From NCBI GenBank assembly GCA_900546825.1, contig UREE01000057.1, forward strand, positions 1 through 13,820: a stretch of 13,820 bases of DNA. Direction: 5' to 3'. Made by a program: the position numbers and the translations under genes. Below are positions 1 through 7,024 of this stretch, piece by piece (position 1 is the stretch's first letter; each line of letters opens with the position of its first letter). The DNA comes from an uncultured Collinsella sp. GTDB lineage: Bacteria > Actinomycetota > Coriobacteriia > Coriobacteriales > Coriobacteriaceae. The notes beneath the pieces were generated by a model. That model did no database searches. It saw only the letters and a program-made list of their open reading frames with translations, and was not told the origin of the DNA.

Positions 1-20
1 CCCGCCCAGGTCCGCCGGGA

Positions 21-2921
21 TTACGACAACTTGACGATCGGCGCAAAGCCCTTCATCAGCTTTTTGGTCTGGCCGGTCTTTTCGAATTGAACCTCGATCA
101 TGTCTCCGGCGACCGAGATCACGGTACCCGTGCCAAAGGTCTTGTGACTCACGGTATCGCCCGCGGCAAAGTCCTGCGACGCGCTCGCGCGATCGACCTT
201 GCGCTCCACCGTCGGCGACACCTTGGACGACGGCTTTTTGGCTCGCGGCGCGCCCGAGCCAAAGGTCGAGGCAACGCGGCCGGCGTCAGGCGAAACCCCA
301 CGATGGCGCTCAGTCCCATAGCTGCTGCCGCCAAAGAAGTCGTCAAAGCTCGACCCGCCGCGCGAGCCGGAGCCGCCGGTCGAGCGCGTATGCGAACCGA
401 ACACCTTGCCGCCATACATATCCGAGCCCATGCCCGAGCCAAAGGTGCCGTGACGGTCGCCGCGCTTCTCCCAGCCCGTGCCCTCAAAACCGGCAGAACC
501 GATACCGCTAAACTCGATATCCTCAAACGGAATCTCGTTGAGGAAGCGCGAGCGCGGGTTGGCAGAAGTCGAGCCGTAGGTGCGGCGCGTGGCCGCATAG
601 GTCAGAAACAGGCGCTTACGGGCGCGCGTGATGGCAACGTAGGCCAGGCGACGTTCCTCCTCGAGCTTGCCCGGATCATCGCTGCCGCCAAAGTCGTGCA
701 CGTGCGGGAAGATGCCCTCCTCCATGCCGGCCACGAACACCGCCGGGAACTCCAGGCCCTTGGCGGAGTGGATGGTCATCATGGTAATGGCATGCGTCTC
801 GCCGGCCAGGGAATCCAAGTCGGAGCGCAGGGCCAGCCACTCCATGAGTGCCGGCAGCGCCTTACAGGTGAGCGGACCGTAGGTGCGCTCGATCTCGTCG
901 GCATGCACGGCGCCCGCCGGTAGCTCTGTTGGCACGGCATACGCGTTGCCCGCGATGGCGGCGGCCAGGGCATCCTGCGGCGAGAGCGCCGGGGCGGCTA
1001 GGCTATCGAGCGGATTGGAGCCCGCGGCGTCACGAGCGCCGACAAGTGCCTCAAACGAGGATGCCGGAGCGGACGGTCCCGGCTCGGGCGCAGGCGCGCT
1101 CACCACGACGGGCTCGGGCTCGGCGCCGGCAGGCACATCGGCAACACCGGCCGCGCGCAGCTCTTCCAAGCTCTCGAGCGTACCCTCGATATCCTCGTGC
1201 GTCTCCTCAAATTCGGCGGCGACGCCCAGGAATTCCTGGATGTTCTCGGCGCGGCTCTCGGACTCCATGGTGCCCTCGGCGCGAAACGCCTGCAGCAGGC
1301 CCGTCTTATCGACAATCATCTCGACGACGTCCTTGAGCTCGCCGTCCATGCGGCGGCCCTCGCGCACCAGCGCCACAAAACTCGACAGGCCGTTGCGCAC
1401 CTTGGCACTAAACTTGCCCGTCTCGGCTGTTGCGATCTCGCAGGCCTGGAAGAACGAGCAGCGGTTGCCGCGCGCCAGCTGCTCGATCTTTTGGATCGAG
1501 GTGGAGCCGATGCCGCGGCGCGGCGTGTTGATGACGCGCTTGACGCTCATCTCGTCGGCCGGGTTCACGATCATCTTGAGGTAGGCCATGACATCGCGGA
1601 TCTCGGCGCGGCCGAAGAATCGCGTGCCGCCGACGATCTTGTAGGGCACGCCCGCGCGCAGGAACATATCTTCGAGGATACGCGACTGGGCGTTGGTGCG
1701 GTAGAACACGGCGATATCGTCGTAGCTCGTACCCTTGGCATGCAGCTTCTCGATCTCGCCGGCAATCCAGCGACCCTCGTCGCGCTCGTCGCTTGCCTGG
1801 AAAGCCTGAATCTTCTCGCCATCGCCCTCGGCCGTAAACAGGCGCTTGTCCTTGCGCTGCGAGTTGTGACGCACCACGGCATTGGCGGCGCTCAGGATGT
1901 GACCCGTGGAGCGATAGTTCTGCTCCAACTTGACGGTCTTGCAGTTTTTAAAGTCCTGCTCAAAGTCCAGGATATTGGTGATGTCGGCGCCACGCCAGCT
2001 ATAAATGGACTGGTCGTCGTCGCCCACGACCATAAGGTTTTGGTACTTGGCGGCCAGCAGGTTGGCGATCTCGTACTGGACGTGGTTGGTGTCCTGATAC
2101 TCGTCGACGCTAATGTAGCGGAAGCGCTCCTGGTACTTATCGAGCACCTCGGGGCGGGTGCGCAGCAGCTCGAGCGTGCGCACGAGCAGGTCGTCGAAGT
2201 CCATCGCGTTGGCGGCGCGCAGGCGGCGCTCCAGCTCCAAGTAGACCTGCGCGGCCTTTTTGTCATTGGGGCTGTCAGCGGATTTGAGCATGTCCTCGGG
2301 CCCGATCATGGCGTTTTTGGCCGAGCTGATCTTGCTGCGGATCATGTTGATGGGGAACTGCTTTTGCTCAACGCCGAGCGCCTGCATAATGTCGCGCACC
2401 ATGCGCTTTGAGTCGTCGTCATCGTAGATGGTGAACTGACCGGTATAGCCCAGCAGGTCGGCGTCCTCGCGCAGCATGCGCACGCACATGGCATGGAAGG
2501 TGCACACCCACATGCCACGAGTGCCGCTGGGGATGAGTGCCGCCAGACGCTCGCGCATCTCGGCAGCGGCCTTGTTGGTAAACGTGATGGCAAGAACCTG
2601 CCAAGGCTTAACGCCCAGGTCGCCGAGCATATGAGCGATGCGGAAGGTCAGGACGCGGGTCTTGCCCGAGCCAGCACCGGCAAGGACCAGCAGCGGGCCC
2701 TCGGTGGTCAGGACCGCCTCGCGCTGGGCGGGGTTAAGGCTATCGATATCGACGAGCGGCTTGGCGGGCTTGGGCGCCGGCGCGGGAGCGTCGTAGATGT
2801 CGAGCGGAACGAGCTCGGGCTCCGGCGCAGCGGGGGCGGTGTATGCATCGAGCGGCACGGGTTCCGGCGCGGGCGGCACGGGCGCGGCAGTGTTCTTTTC
2901 CCAGGGCAGGGGCTGGGTCAT
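21..2921 (-). CDS. pcrA: ATP-dependent DNA helicase PcrA/UvrD (superfamily 1A, 3'-5')
   Basis: This is an SF1A helicase that unwinds DNA 3'-5' in nucleotide excision repair and clears replication and recombination blocks. In the 966-residue reading used here, Walker A GAGSGKTR is at about 82-89, DEYQDT (motif II) at 273-278, GDDDQSIYSWRGA (motif III) at 300-312, TIHSAKGLEFPAVF (motif V region) at 716-729 and AITRARKRLF (motif VI) at 763-772. The last 46 residues form a Tudor-like end (GDTVSHKTFGTGTV), as in PcrA. It is much longer than the usual 720-780 residues because of a Pro/Ala-rich N-terminal arm, an insert of about 100 residues at 587-694 and a Gly/Ser-rich linker at about 817-907. The ATG at 2921 was chosen over the upstream one at 3005 because GAGGAG lies at 2928-2933 and a good -10 lies between the two. 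The family is certain; the exact start is very likely. Confidence 0.96.
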   Translation of the reverse strand: MTQPLPWEKNTAAPVPPAPEPVPLDAYTAPAAPEPELVPLDIYDAPAPAPKPAKPLVDIDSLNPAQREAVLTTEGPLLVLAGAGSGKTRVLTFRIAHMLGDLGVKPWQVLAITFTNKAAAEMRERLAALIPSGTRGMWVCTFHAMCVRMLREDADLLGYTGQFTIYDDDDSKRMVRDIMQALGVEQKQFPINMIRSKISSAKNAMIGPEDMLKSADSPNDKKAAQVYLELERRLRAANAMDFDDLLVRTLELLRTRPEVLDKYQERFRYISVDEYQDTNHVQYEIANLLAAKYQNLMVVGDDDQSIYSWRGADITNILDFEQDFKNCKTVKLEQNYRSTGHILSAANAVVRHNSQRKDKRLFTAEGDGEKIQAFQASDERDEGRWIAGEIEKLHAKGTSYDDIAVFYRTNAQSRILEDMFLRAGVPYKIVGGTRFFGRAEIRDVMAYLKMIVNPADEMSVKRVINTPRRGIGSTSIQKIEQLARGNRCSFFQACEIATAETGKFSAKVRNGLSSFVALVREGRRMDGELKDVVEMIVDKTGLLQAFRAEGTMESESRAENIQEFLGVAAEFEETHEDIEGTLESLEELRAAGVADVPAGAEPEPVVVSAPAPEPGPSAPASSFEALVGARDAAGSNPLDSLAAPALSPQDALAAAIAGNAYAVPTELPAGAVHADEIERTYGPLTCKALPALMEWLALRSDLDSLAGETHAITMMTIHSAKGLEFPAVFVAGMEEGIFPHVHDFGGSDDPGKLEEERRLAYVAITRARKRLFLTYAATRRTYGSTSANPRSRFLNEIPFEDIEFSGIGSAGFEGTGWEKRGDRHGTFGSGMGSDMYGGKVFGSHTRSTGGSGSRGGSSFDDFFGGSSYGTERHRGVSPDAGRVASTFGSGAPRAKKPSSKVSPTVERKVDRASASQDFAAGDTVSHKTFGTGTVISVAGDMIEVQFEKTGQTKKLMKGFAPIVKLS

Positions 2922-2982
2922 GGGCGACTCCTCATCTGACGGACGGCGCGCCTGCGGGCAGCGCCATAGTTTGAGCCGTACC

Positions 2983-3013
2983 AGTATACCGAGCCGCGCG
3001 GACACCGACGCAA
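2983..3013 (-). promoter_or_regulatory. Candidate pcrA promoter
   Basis: On the minus strand a TATACT -10 hexamer lies at 2983-2988 and a TTGCGT -35-like hexamer at 3008-3013, with a longer than ideal 19-base spacer. Transcription would begin near 2976 and give a leader of about 55 bases. It lies just downstream of the terminator that ends uppP, so pcrA probably has its own transcript. Confidence 0.45.
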
Positions 3014-3060
3014 ATCACACCACGACTCCGTGCGCCACCATCGGACCCACCCCATCGCCC

Positions 3061-3103
3061 AAAAAAGAGGGCAGCATAGACCTTTTGGTCATGCCACCCT
3101 CTT
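3061..3103 (-). terminator. Intrinsic terminator after uppP
   Basis: Read on the minus strand, GAGGGTGGCATGACC, an AAAA loop and GGTCTATGCTGCCCTC form a long stem with small mismatches, followed directly by six T (3061-3066). It lies 46 bases past the uppP stop and ahead of the pcrA promoter, so it separates the two genes. Flanking A and T runs could let it work in both directions. Confidence 0.85.
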
Positions 3104-3148
3104 TGAATGACAAGCTGTCGCTCTGGCCGCCGCGCAGCGTCGACTAAG

Positions 3149-4129
3149 TTAGAGGCCGAGCATGGGCTCCAGAACGAAGAAGTATGCGAGCACTACGATG
3201 CCCAGGATGATGCGGTAAACACCGAAGCACTTAAAGTCGTGACGGCGGACGAAGCCCATGAGCCACTTGATGGCGATGAGCGAAACCACAAAGGCAACAA
3301 CGCAGCCCACGCCCAAGATGGCGATCTCGTTGGTGCCGAACGTGCCGCCCTTGATGAAGTACTTGACCAGCTTGAGCGCACTCGCGCCAAACATGACAGG
3401 AATGGCCAGGAAGAACGTGAACTTAGACGCCACCGAGCGCGTGCAGCCCAAAAGCAGGCCGCCGATGATGGTAGAACCGGAGCGAGACGTACCAGGCACC
3501 AGCGAAAGCACCTGGAAGCAGCCGATACCCAGCGCAGTCTTCCAGCTGAGGTCCTCGAGCGTGGCGATGGAACCAAAGTCCAGGTTCTCGTCATCGTCCT
3601 CATCCTCAGCGGTAGCCGTGGCGGGCGCCGCAAAGTGCGCACCGGCGGGACGTCCACCCGACACCACAGCACGCGAACCAAACGAACCGGCAACGGCCAT
3701 TTCCTCGCGCTTGCTCGCGCGCCAGTTCTCGATCACGATAAACAGCACGCCGTACACGATGAGCGCCAGCGCCACGACGGGAGCATTGTAGAAATGCTCC
3801 TCCATCCAGTCGTTGAGCGGCAGGCCGATCGCCGCCGCAGGAATGCAACCGAGCACAATCTTGCCCCACAGCACCCAGGTGTCGCGACGGCCCTCCTTGC
3901 CCTTGCTAGGCGAGAACGGGTTGAGCTCGTGGAAAAACAGCACGCAGACGGCCAGAATGGCGCCGAGCTGAATCACGACCAGGAACATATTCCAGAACGT
4001 CTCGCTCACGTTCATCTTGACGAACTCGTCCACCAAGATCATGTGGCCCGTCGACGAAACGGGCAGCCATTCGGTGATGCCCTCGACCAGGCCCATGAAG
4101 GCAGATTTTAGAAGCTCGATAATATCCAA
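3149..4129 (-). CDS. uppP: Undecaprenyl-diphosphate phosphatase UppP (BacA family)
   Basis: This integral membrane enzyme removes a phosphate from undecaprenyl pyrophosphate and recycles the lipid carrier for peptidoglycan and other wall polymers; overproduction of the family gives bacitracin resistance. Both family signatures are present: EGITEWLPVSSTGH at about 16-29 and LVPGTSRSGST at about 210-220, with many hydrophobic segments between and after. At 326 residues it is longer than the roughly 270 of E. coli UppP. The excess is a polar loop at about 139-192 with an acidic run (AEDEDDDENLDF). I chose a TTG start at 4129 because a purine-rich GAGGGGG lies just upstream and the protein then starts as family members do (MDIIELLKSAF). 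The frame stays open to an ATG at 4198 and a GTG at 4150, which are alternatives. The family is certain; the start is less so. Confidence 0.93.
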   Translation of the reverse strand: MDIIELLKSAFMGLVEGITEWLPVSSTGHMILVDEFVKMNVSETFWNMFLVVIQLGAILAVCVLFFHELNPFSPSKGKEGRRDTWVLWGKIVLGCIPAAAIGLPLNDWMEEHFYNAPVVALALIVYGVLFIVIENWRASKREEMAVAGSFGSRAVVSGGRPAGAHFAAPATATAEDEDDDENLDFGSIATLEDLSWKTALGIGCFQVLSLVPGTSRSGSTIIGGLLLGCTRSVASKFTFFLAIPVMFGASALKLVKYFIKGGTFGTNEIAILGVGCVVAFVVSLIAIKWLMGFVRRHDFKCFGVYRIILGIVVLAYFFVLEPMLGL

Positions 4130-4190
4130 AGGGACCCCCTCGTTAGACACCCGCCGGTAGATGTTCTGCGGACGATGCGGGCGATGTCCC

Positions 4191-4220
4191 ATTATCAACC
4201 GTTGGCGGTGCGACCGCGCC
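4191..4220 (-). promoter_or_regulatory. Candidate uppP promoter
   Basis: A GATAAT hexamer is read on the minus strand at 4191-4196. No good -35 is visible 17 bases upstream, so this is a weak call. If real, the transcript would begin near 4184, which excludes the ATG at 4198 as start and supports the TTG at 4129. Confidence 0.28.
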
Positions 4221-4378
4221 TACCCTTACCAAAAAACTCGCCCGTTCACAGAATTGCGAGCAGTTAAACCGAAATCCTTGGGTATAACTGCAACAAGATA
4301 AAGTGTCCGGCGGTCAACGCACCCGCGCCCGCCCGACGCACGAGCCCCGCGCCCGTGCGATAGACCAAGGAGGAAACC

Positions 4379-4816
4379 ATGAACGAGGGCTACACCAAGG
4401 TATTTGTTTCACTCGACGGTACTGAGCAGCAGGATTTTGTGCTCGCACGCGCCATCAAAGTCGCCGCGAACAACGGCGCTAAGCTGATCATCGGCCACGT
4501 CATCGATTCCACGGCACTCGAGAGCGCCGGCTCCTATCCGGTCGACCTGGTCAACGGCCTAGAGGAGGCATTTAAGAACTCCATCGCCAAGCAGCTCGAA
4601 GAGGCCAAGGCCAATCCCGACATTCCCGAGGTCGAGGTCATGATTCGCGCCGGCCGCATTCGCGAGACGCTCAAGGACGAGATGCTCGACGTGGTCAAGC
4701 CCGACCTGGTGCTCTGCGGCGCCCGCGGCCTGTCCTCGATCAAGTATGCGCTACTGGGTTCAATTTCGACGTTCCTGCTGCGCAATACGGACTGCGACAT
4801 TTTGGTTGTGAAGTAG
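4379..4816 (+). CDS. Universal stress protein, UspA family, single domain
   Basis: This is a 145-residue, single-domain cytoplasmic Usp protein. It opens with the usual beta strand and early Asp (KVFVSLDGT, D13). It carries the nucleotide-binding signature G-2X-G-9X-G-S at 114-128 (GARGLSSIKYALLGS), so it likely belongs to the ATP-binding branch. It ends with the typical strand CDILVVK. AAGGAGG at 4367-4373 fixes the ATG start. A TATAAC at 4283-4288 could be its -10, but no matching -35 is seen. It is a lone gene, divergent from uppP and convergent with the kinase gene. Usp proteins are commonly induced in growth arrest or energy stress; the signal here is not known. Confidence 0.92.
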   Translation: MNEGYTKVFVSLDGTEQQDFVLARAIKVAANNGAKLIIGHVIDSTALESAGSYPVDLVNGLEEAFKNSIAKQLEEAKANPDIPEVEVMIRAGRIRETLKDEMLDVVKPDLVLCGARGLSSIKYALLGSISTFLLRNTDCDILVVK

Positions 4817-4829
4817 CGTTGCTCCCACC

Positions 4830-4922
4830 GGCCGCGGGGCCTGCGGGGTTTCCACGGGCACGTCCTCGCCGCGTTGCGGCTGCGGGATGTGCCCTTAGGA
4901 AACCCCTCCCGGCCTCGCGGCC
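4830..4922. repeat. Nested palindromic element (three-tier stem-loop)
   Basis: Three sets of inverted arms lie one inside the other. The outer GGCCGCGGGGCC (4830-4841) pairs with 4911-4922 with one mismatch. GGGGTTTCC (4845-4853) pairs perfectly with GGAAACCCC (4898-4906). GGGCAC (4856-4861) pairs with GTGCCC (4889-4894). Inside, GCCGC-GTT-GCGGC (4868-4880) forms a tip. No T-run follows, so it is not a standard terminator. It begins 14 bases after the usp stop. Its extent and symmetry suggest a REP-like repeat or a processing/attenuation structure. Confidence 0.7.
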
Positions 4923-4960
4923 TTCGCGGCCTTACTTCAGCGAGTTGGCTGATAAAAGAT

Positions 4961-4992
4961 GGCCCCGTTGGGGGCGGCACGTTTTGTTTGGG
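4961..4992 (+). terminator. Possible terminator of the usp gene
   Basis: GCCCC-GTTG-GGGGC (4962-4975) is a compact GC stem followed shortly by a T-rich stretch (GGCACGTTTTGTTT). The stem is short and the T-run is broken, so the call is weak. The T-rich unit is repeated: GCACG-T4-G-T3-GGG at 4977-4992 and GCACG-T5-G-T4-GGG at 4995-5012. Confidence 0.35.
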
Positions 4993-5037
4993 CTGCACGT
5001 TTTTGTTTTGGGAGATCCATTTGAGCCTCATAGTTAT

Positions 5038-5095
5038 GTTCACGTTCGGGAACATAACGCCAGTTGCCTTAGTCAAGTTCACGTTCGGGAACATA
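5038..5095. repeat. Two 19-base direct repeats with internal dyad
   Basis: GTTCACGTTCGGGAACATA occurs at 5038-5056 and, identically, at 5077-5095, 39 bases apart. Each contains the dyad GTTC-N8-GAAC. The first copy extends to a 9-bp perfect inverted repeat, GTTATGTTC (5033-5041) with GAACATAAC (5050-5058). They lie in the convergent gap, 27 bases from the kinase stop codon. A protein-binding site pair or mRNA hairpins are both possible. Confidence 0.75.
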
Positions 5096-5121
5096 GCCGT
5101 CCGCACCGCAAGACGGCCCGG

Positions 5122-6165
5122 CTACTCAAAGTATTGGAACTTGTTCGTTGAGAAGGAAAACGTTACGACAAAGCCTTCGCCGGAGTCGGATGCTGCGGTG
5201 ACGTCGATGCCCATCTTGGAGCACAGGCGCGCCACCAGGTAGAGGCCGATGCCCGTTGCGTGCTTGGTGGTGCGGCCGTTGTCGCCGGTAAAGCCCTTCT
5301 CGAACACGCGTGGCAGGTCTGCCGCGCACACGCCGCAGCCGTTATCGGCAACGGTAAGCTCAATGCGCTCGCTCGCCAAGCCCTCGTCCAACAACGCGCC
5401 CGAAAACACGATCTTCGCGCCGTCCTCGCGCGCATATTTAATGCTGTTCTGAATGAGCTGGCCCAGGATAAACTCGAGCCATTTTTCGTCGGTAAAAACC
5501 TCGAAGTCGAGACTCTCGCACACCGGGACCACGTGCGCCGCGATGAGCTCGCGCGCGTTGGCTTTAATCGCACCCGTCACCAAGGTCTTAAGGTCCCAGC
5601 GGCGAATCAGGTAGTCGCGCTCCACGACTTCCGAGCGCGCATAGTACAGCGCCTGGTCAATATAGCGCTCCACGCGGGCAAGCTCGCGACCGAGATCATC
5701 TACGCGCGACAGGTCGTCTTCGCTGCCGTCCAGGTTTTCCAAAATCAGATGGGCTGCCGCCAGAGGCAGCTTGGCCTCGTGGACCCAGCTCTCGATATAG
5801 TCGCGATAGTCATCGGTCTGACGCCGGCCTTCGGCAACCTCGTCGCATGCCGCCTTGCCCACCCGGCGCAAGACCTCGTATTCGAGCTCGCCCTCGGCAT
5901 AGGTCGGGCATTGCACCATCTCCTGCACCCATGCGGGACTCTCGAGCTCCTCAGCCGCACGCTCCAGCTGGCGCAGAAAACGACGACGGCGCGCGTACTC
6001 GATCACGATGCCGAGCATACCAAAGATATAGGACACGCCGACCGCCACGACCACGATAGAAACGGGTGCGCCGGCGACCGTCAGCACAAAGCAGCTCAGC
6101 AGCACGCCGCACGTCCACACGGCGACGGGAAGCAGCGCATCTTTAAAGAACTTGCCAAACGACAT
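5122..6165 (-). CDS. Short membrane sensor histidine kinase (BceS/GraS-like)
   Basis: This is a 347-residue sensor kinase. Two hydrophobic helices lie at about 11-32 and 36-56 with almost no loop between them, the layout of intramembrane-sensing kinases. The phosphoacceptor is H129 in ESWVHEAKLPLAAA, a close match to the BceS-type H-box. The ATPase part shows N240 in GQLIQNSIKYA, DNGCG at 274-278 and TGIGLYL at 304-310. It follows the regulator gene with a 9-base gap and no clear ribosome site, which suggests coupled translation. Relatives often work with BceAB-type ABC transporters against bacitracin and similar peptides, yet none is adjacent here. The family is certain; the ligand is unknown. 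Confidence 0.93.
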   Translation of the reverse strand: MSFGKFFKDALLPVAVWTCGVLLSCFVLTVAGAPVSIVVVAVGVSYIFGMLGIVIEYARRRRFLRQLERAAEELESPAWVQEMVQCPTYAEGELEYEVLRRVGKAACDEVAEGRRQTDDYRDYIESWVHEAKLPLAAAHLILENLDGSEDDLSRVDDLGRELARVERYIDQALYYARSEVVERDYLIRRWDLKTLVTGAIKANARELIAAHVVPVCESLDFEVFTDEKWLEFILGQLIQNSIKYAREDGAKIVFSGALLDEGLASERIELTVADNGCGVCAADLPRVFEKGFTGDNGRTTKHATGIGLYLVARLCSKMGIDVTAASDSGEGFVVTFSFSTNKFQYFE

Positions 6166-6174
6166 AGCCGGCCC

Positions 6175-6846
6175 CTAAACCGAATAGCCTTGGCCGCGGT
6201 GCGTCGTCAAATACCCCTTGATGCCGATTTTTTCGAGCGTGGTGCGCAGGCGGTTGATGTTGACGGTGAGCGTATTGTCGTCCACGAAGGCATCGGAGTC
6301 CCACAGGTCCTGCATGATGGCCGAACGCGAAACGATCTTGCCCGCGCGGCTCAGAAGCAGCGAGAGGATACGCAGCTCGTTTTTGGTGAGCTCGGTGCTG
6401 GTGCCCGTTTGCGTGTTGGTGACCATGGAGCGTGCGAGGTCGAGCTCCAGCCCCTTGTGGACGAGCGTGCTGCGCTCGCCCGCCGCCGCGGTGCGACGCA
6501 GCAAGGCATTGATGCGCGCCACGAGCACGCGCGCGCTGTAGGGCTTGGGAACAAAGTCATCCGCGCCGAGCGTCATGGCCATGACCTCGTCAATCTCGGT
6601 CGCGCGCGAGGTGAGGACGATGATGGGGACCTCGGATTCGCGACGGACCTCATGGCAGATGTGCTGGCCGTCCTTGACGGGAAGCGTCAGGTCGAGCAGC
6701 ACCAGGTCGGGCGCGGCAGCGAGAATATCGCGCGAGACATGCTCGAACGATTCGCAGGCCTCGACCTCAAAACCGGCACGGGCAAGGATGTCGGCAAGCT
6801 CGCGACAAATGGGCTCGTCGTCCTCAACGATATAGATCAGCGCCAT
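6175..6846 (-). CDS. Response regulator, OmpR/PhoB family
   Basis: This is a 223-residue transcription regulator. The receiver domain covers about 1-115 with acidic pocket D9/D10, phosphoacceptor D52 (LVLLDLTLP), T79 and K101 (FVPKPYSARVL). A winged-helix DNA-binding domain covers about 131-223 (ELTKNELRILSLLLSRAGKIVSR and TLTVNINRLRTTLEKIG, quoted as separate pieces of the trans-activation and recognition region). It is the first gene of an operon with the kinase and is its presumed partner. A GAGGGGAG purine run upstream of the ATG serves as ribosome site. It may regulate its own promoter, where a palindrome overlaps the -35 position. Confidence 0.95.
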   Translation of the reverse strand: MALIYIVEDDEPICRELADILARAGFEVEACESFEHVSRDILAAAPDLVLLDLTLPVKDGQHICHEVRRESEVPIIVLTSRATEIDEVMAMTLGADDFVPKPYSARVLVARINALLRRTAAAGERSTLVHKGLELDLARSMVTNTQTGTSTELTKNELRILSLLLSRAGKIVSRSAIMQDLWDSDAFVDDNTLTVNINRLRTTLEKIGIKGYLTTHRGQGYSV

Positions 6847-6878
6847 GGATTCCGCTCCCCTCTTGGTTGTCTTGCCCC

Positions 6879-6916
6879 ATTATGACCGCGGAGCCGCAGG
6901 TACGTGCCACGCACGT
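6879..6916 (-). promoter_or_regulatory. Candidate promoter and operator of the two-component operon
   Basis: Minus-strand CATAAT at 6879-6884 can act as -10, with a leader of about 25 bases to the regulator ATG. No TTGACA-like -35 exists. Instead a perfect inverted repeat, ACGTGC-CAC-GCACGT (6902-6916), covers the -35 position, as expected for an activator-dependent or autoregulated promoter. Functional role is inferred. Confidence 0.38.
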
Positions 6917-7024
6917 CGCCAAGGTGACAGAACTGTTCGCGAGCGGGGGCGTTTTGTCCGCCTCGCACTCGCAGCGATGGCGGGGACCAAAATGATTTTT
7001 TAATCCCCGTCTCAGAACAATCAT

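Noticed and set aside
1197..2411. 404-codon plus-strand open frame
   Set aside because: It is antisense to the helicase core of pcrA and looks like a compositional shadow.
5038..5095. CRISPR-like repeat pair
   Set aside because: There are only two units with a 20-base interval, no cas genes and no further copies.
5038..5095. LexA (SOS) boxes
   Set aside because: The known actinobacterial and Bacillus type box is GAAC-N4-GTTC; here the half-sites are in the opposite order and spacing, and the site is at gene ends.
5260..6885. 541-codon plus-strand open frame
   Set aside because: It lies antisense to the well-supported regulator and kinase genes, shows no domain and has the His/Ala/Arg-rich look of a GC-rich shadow frame.
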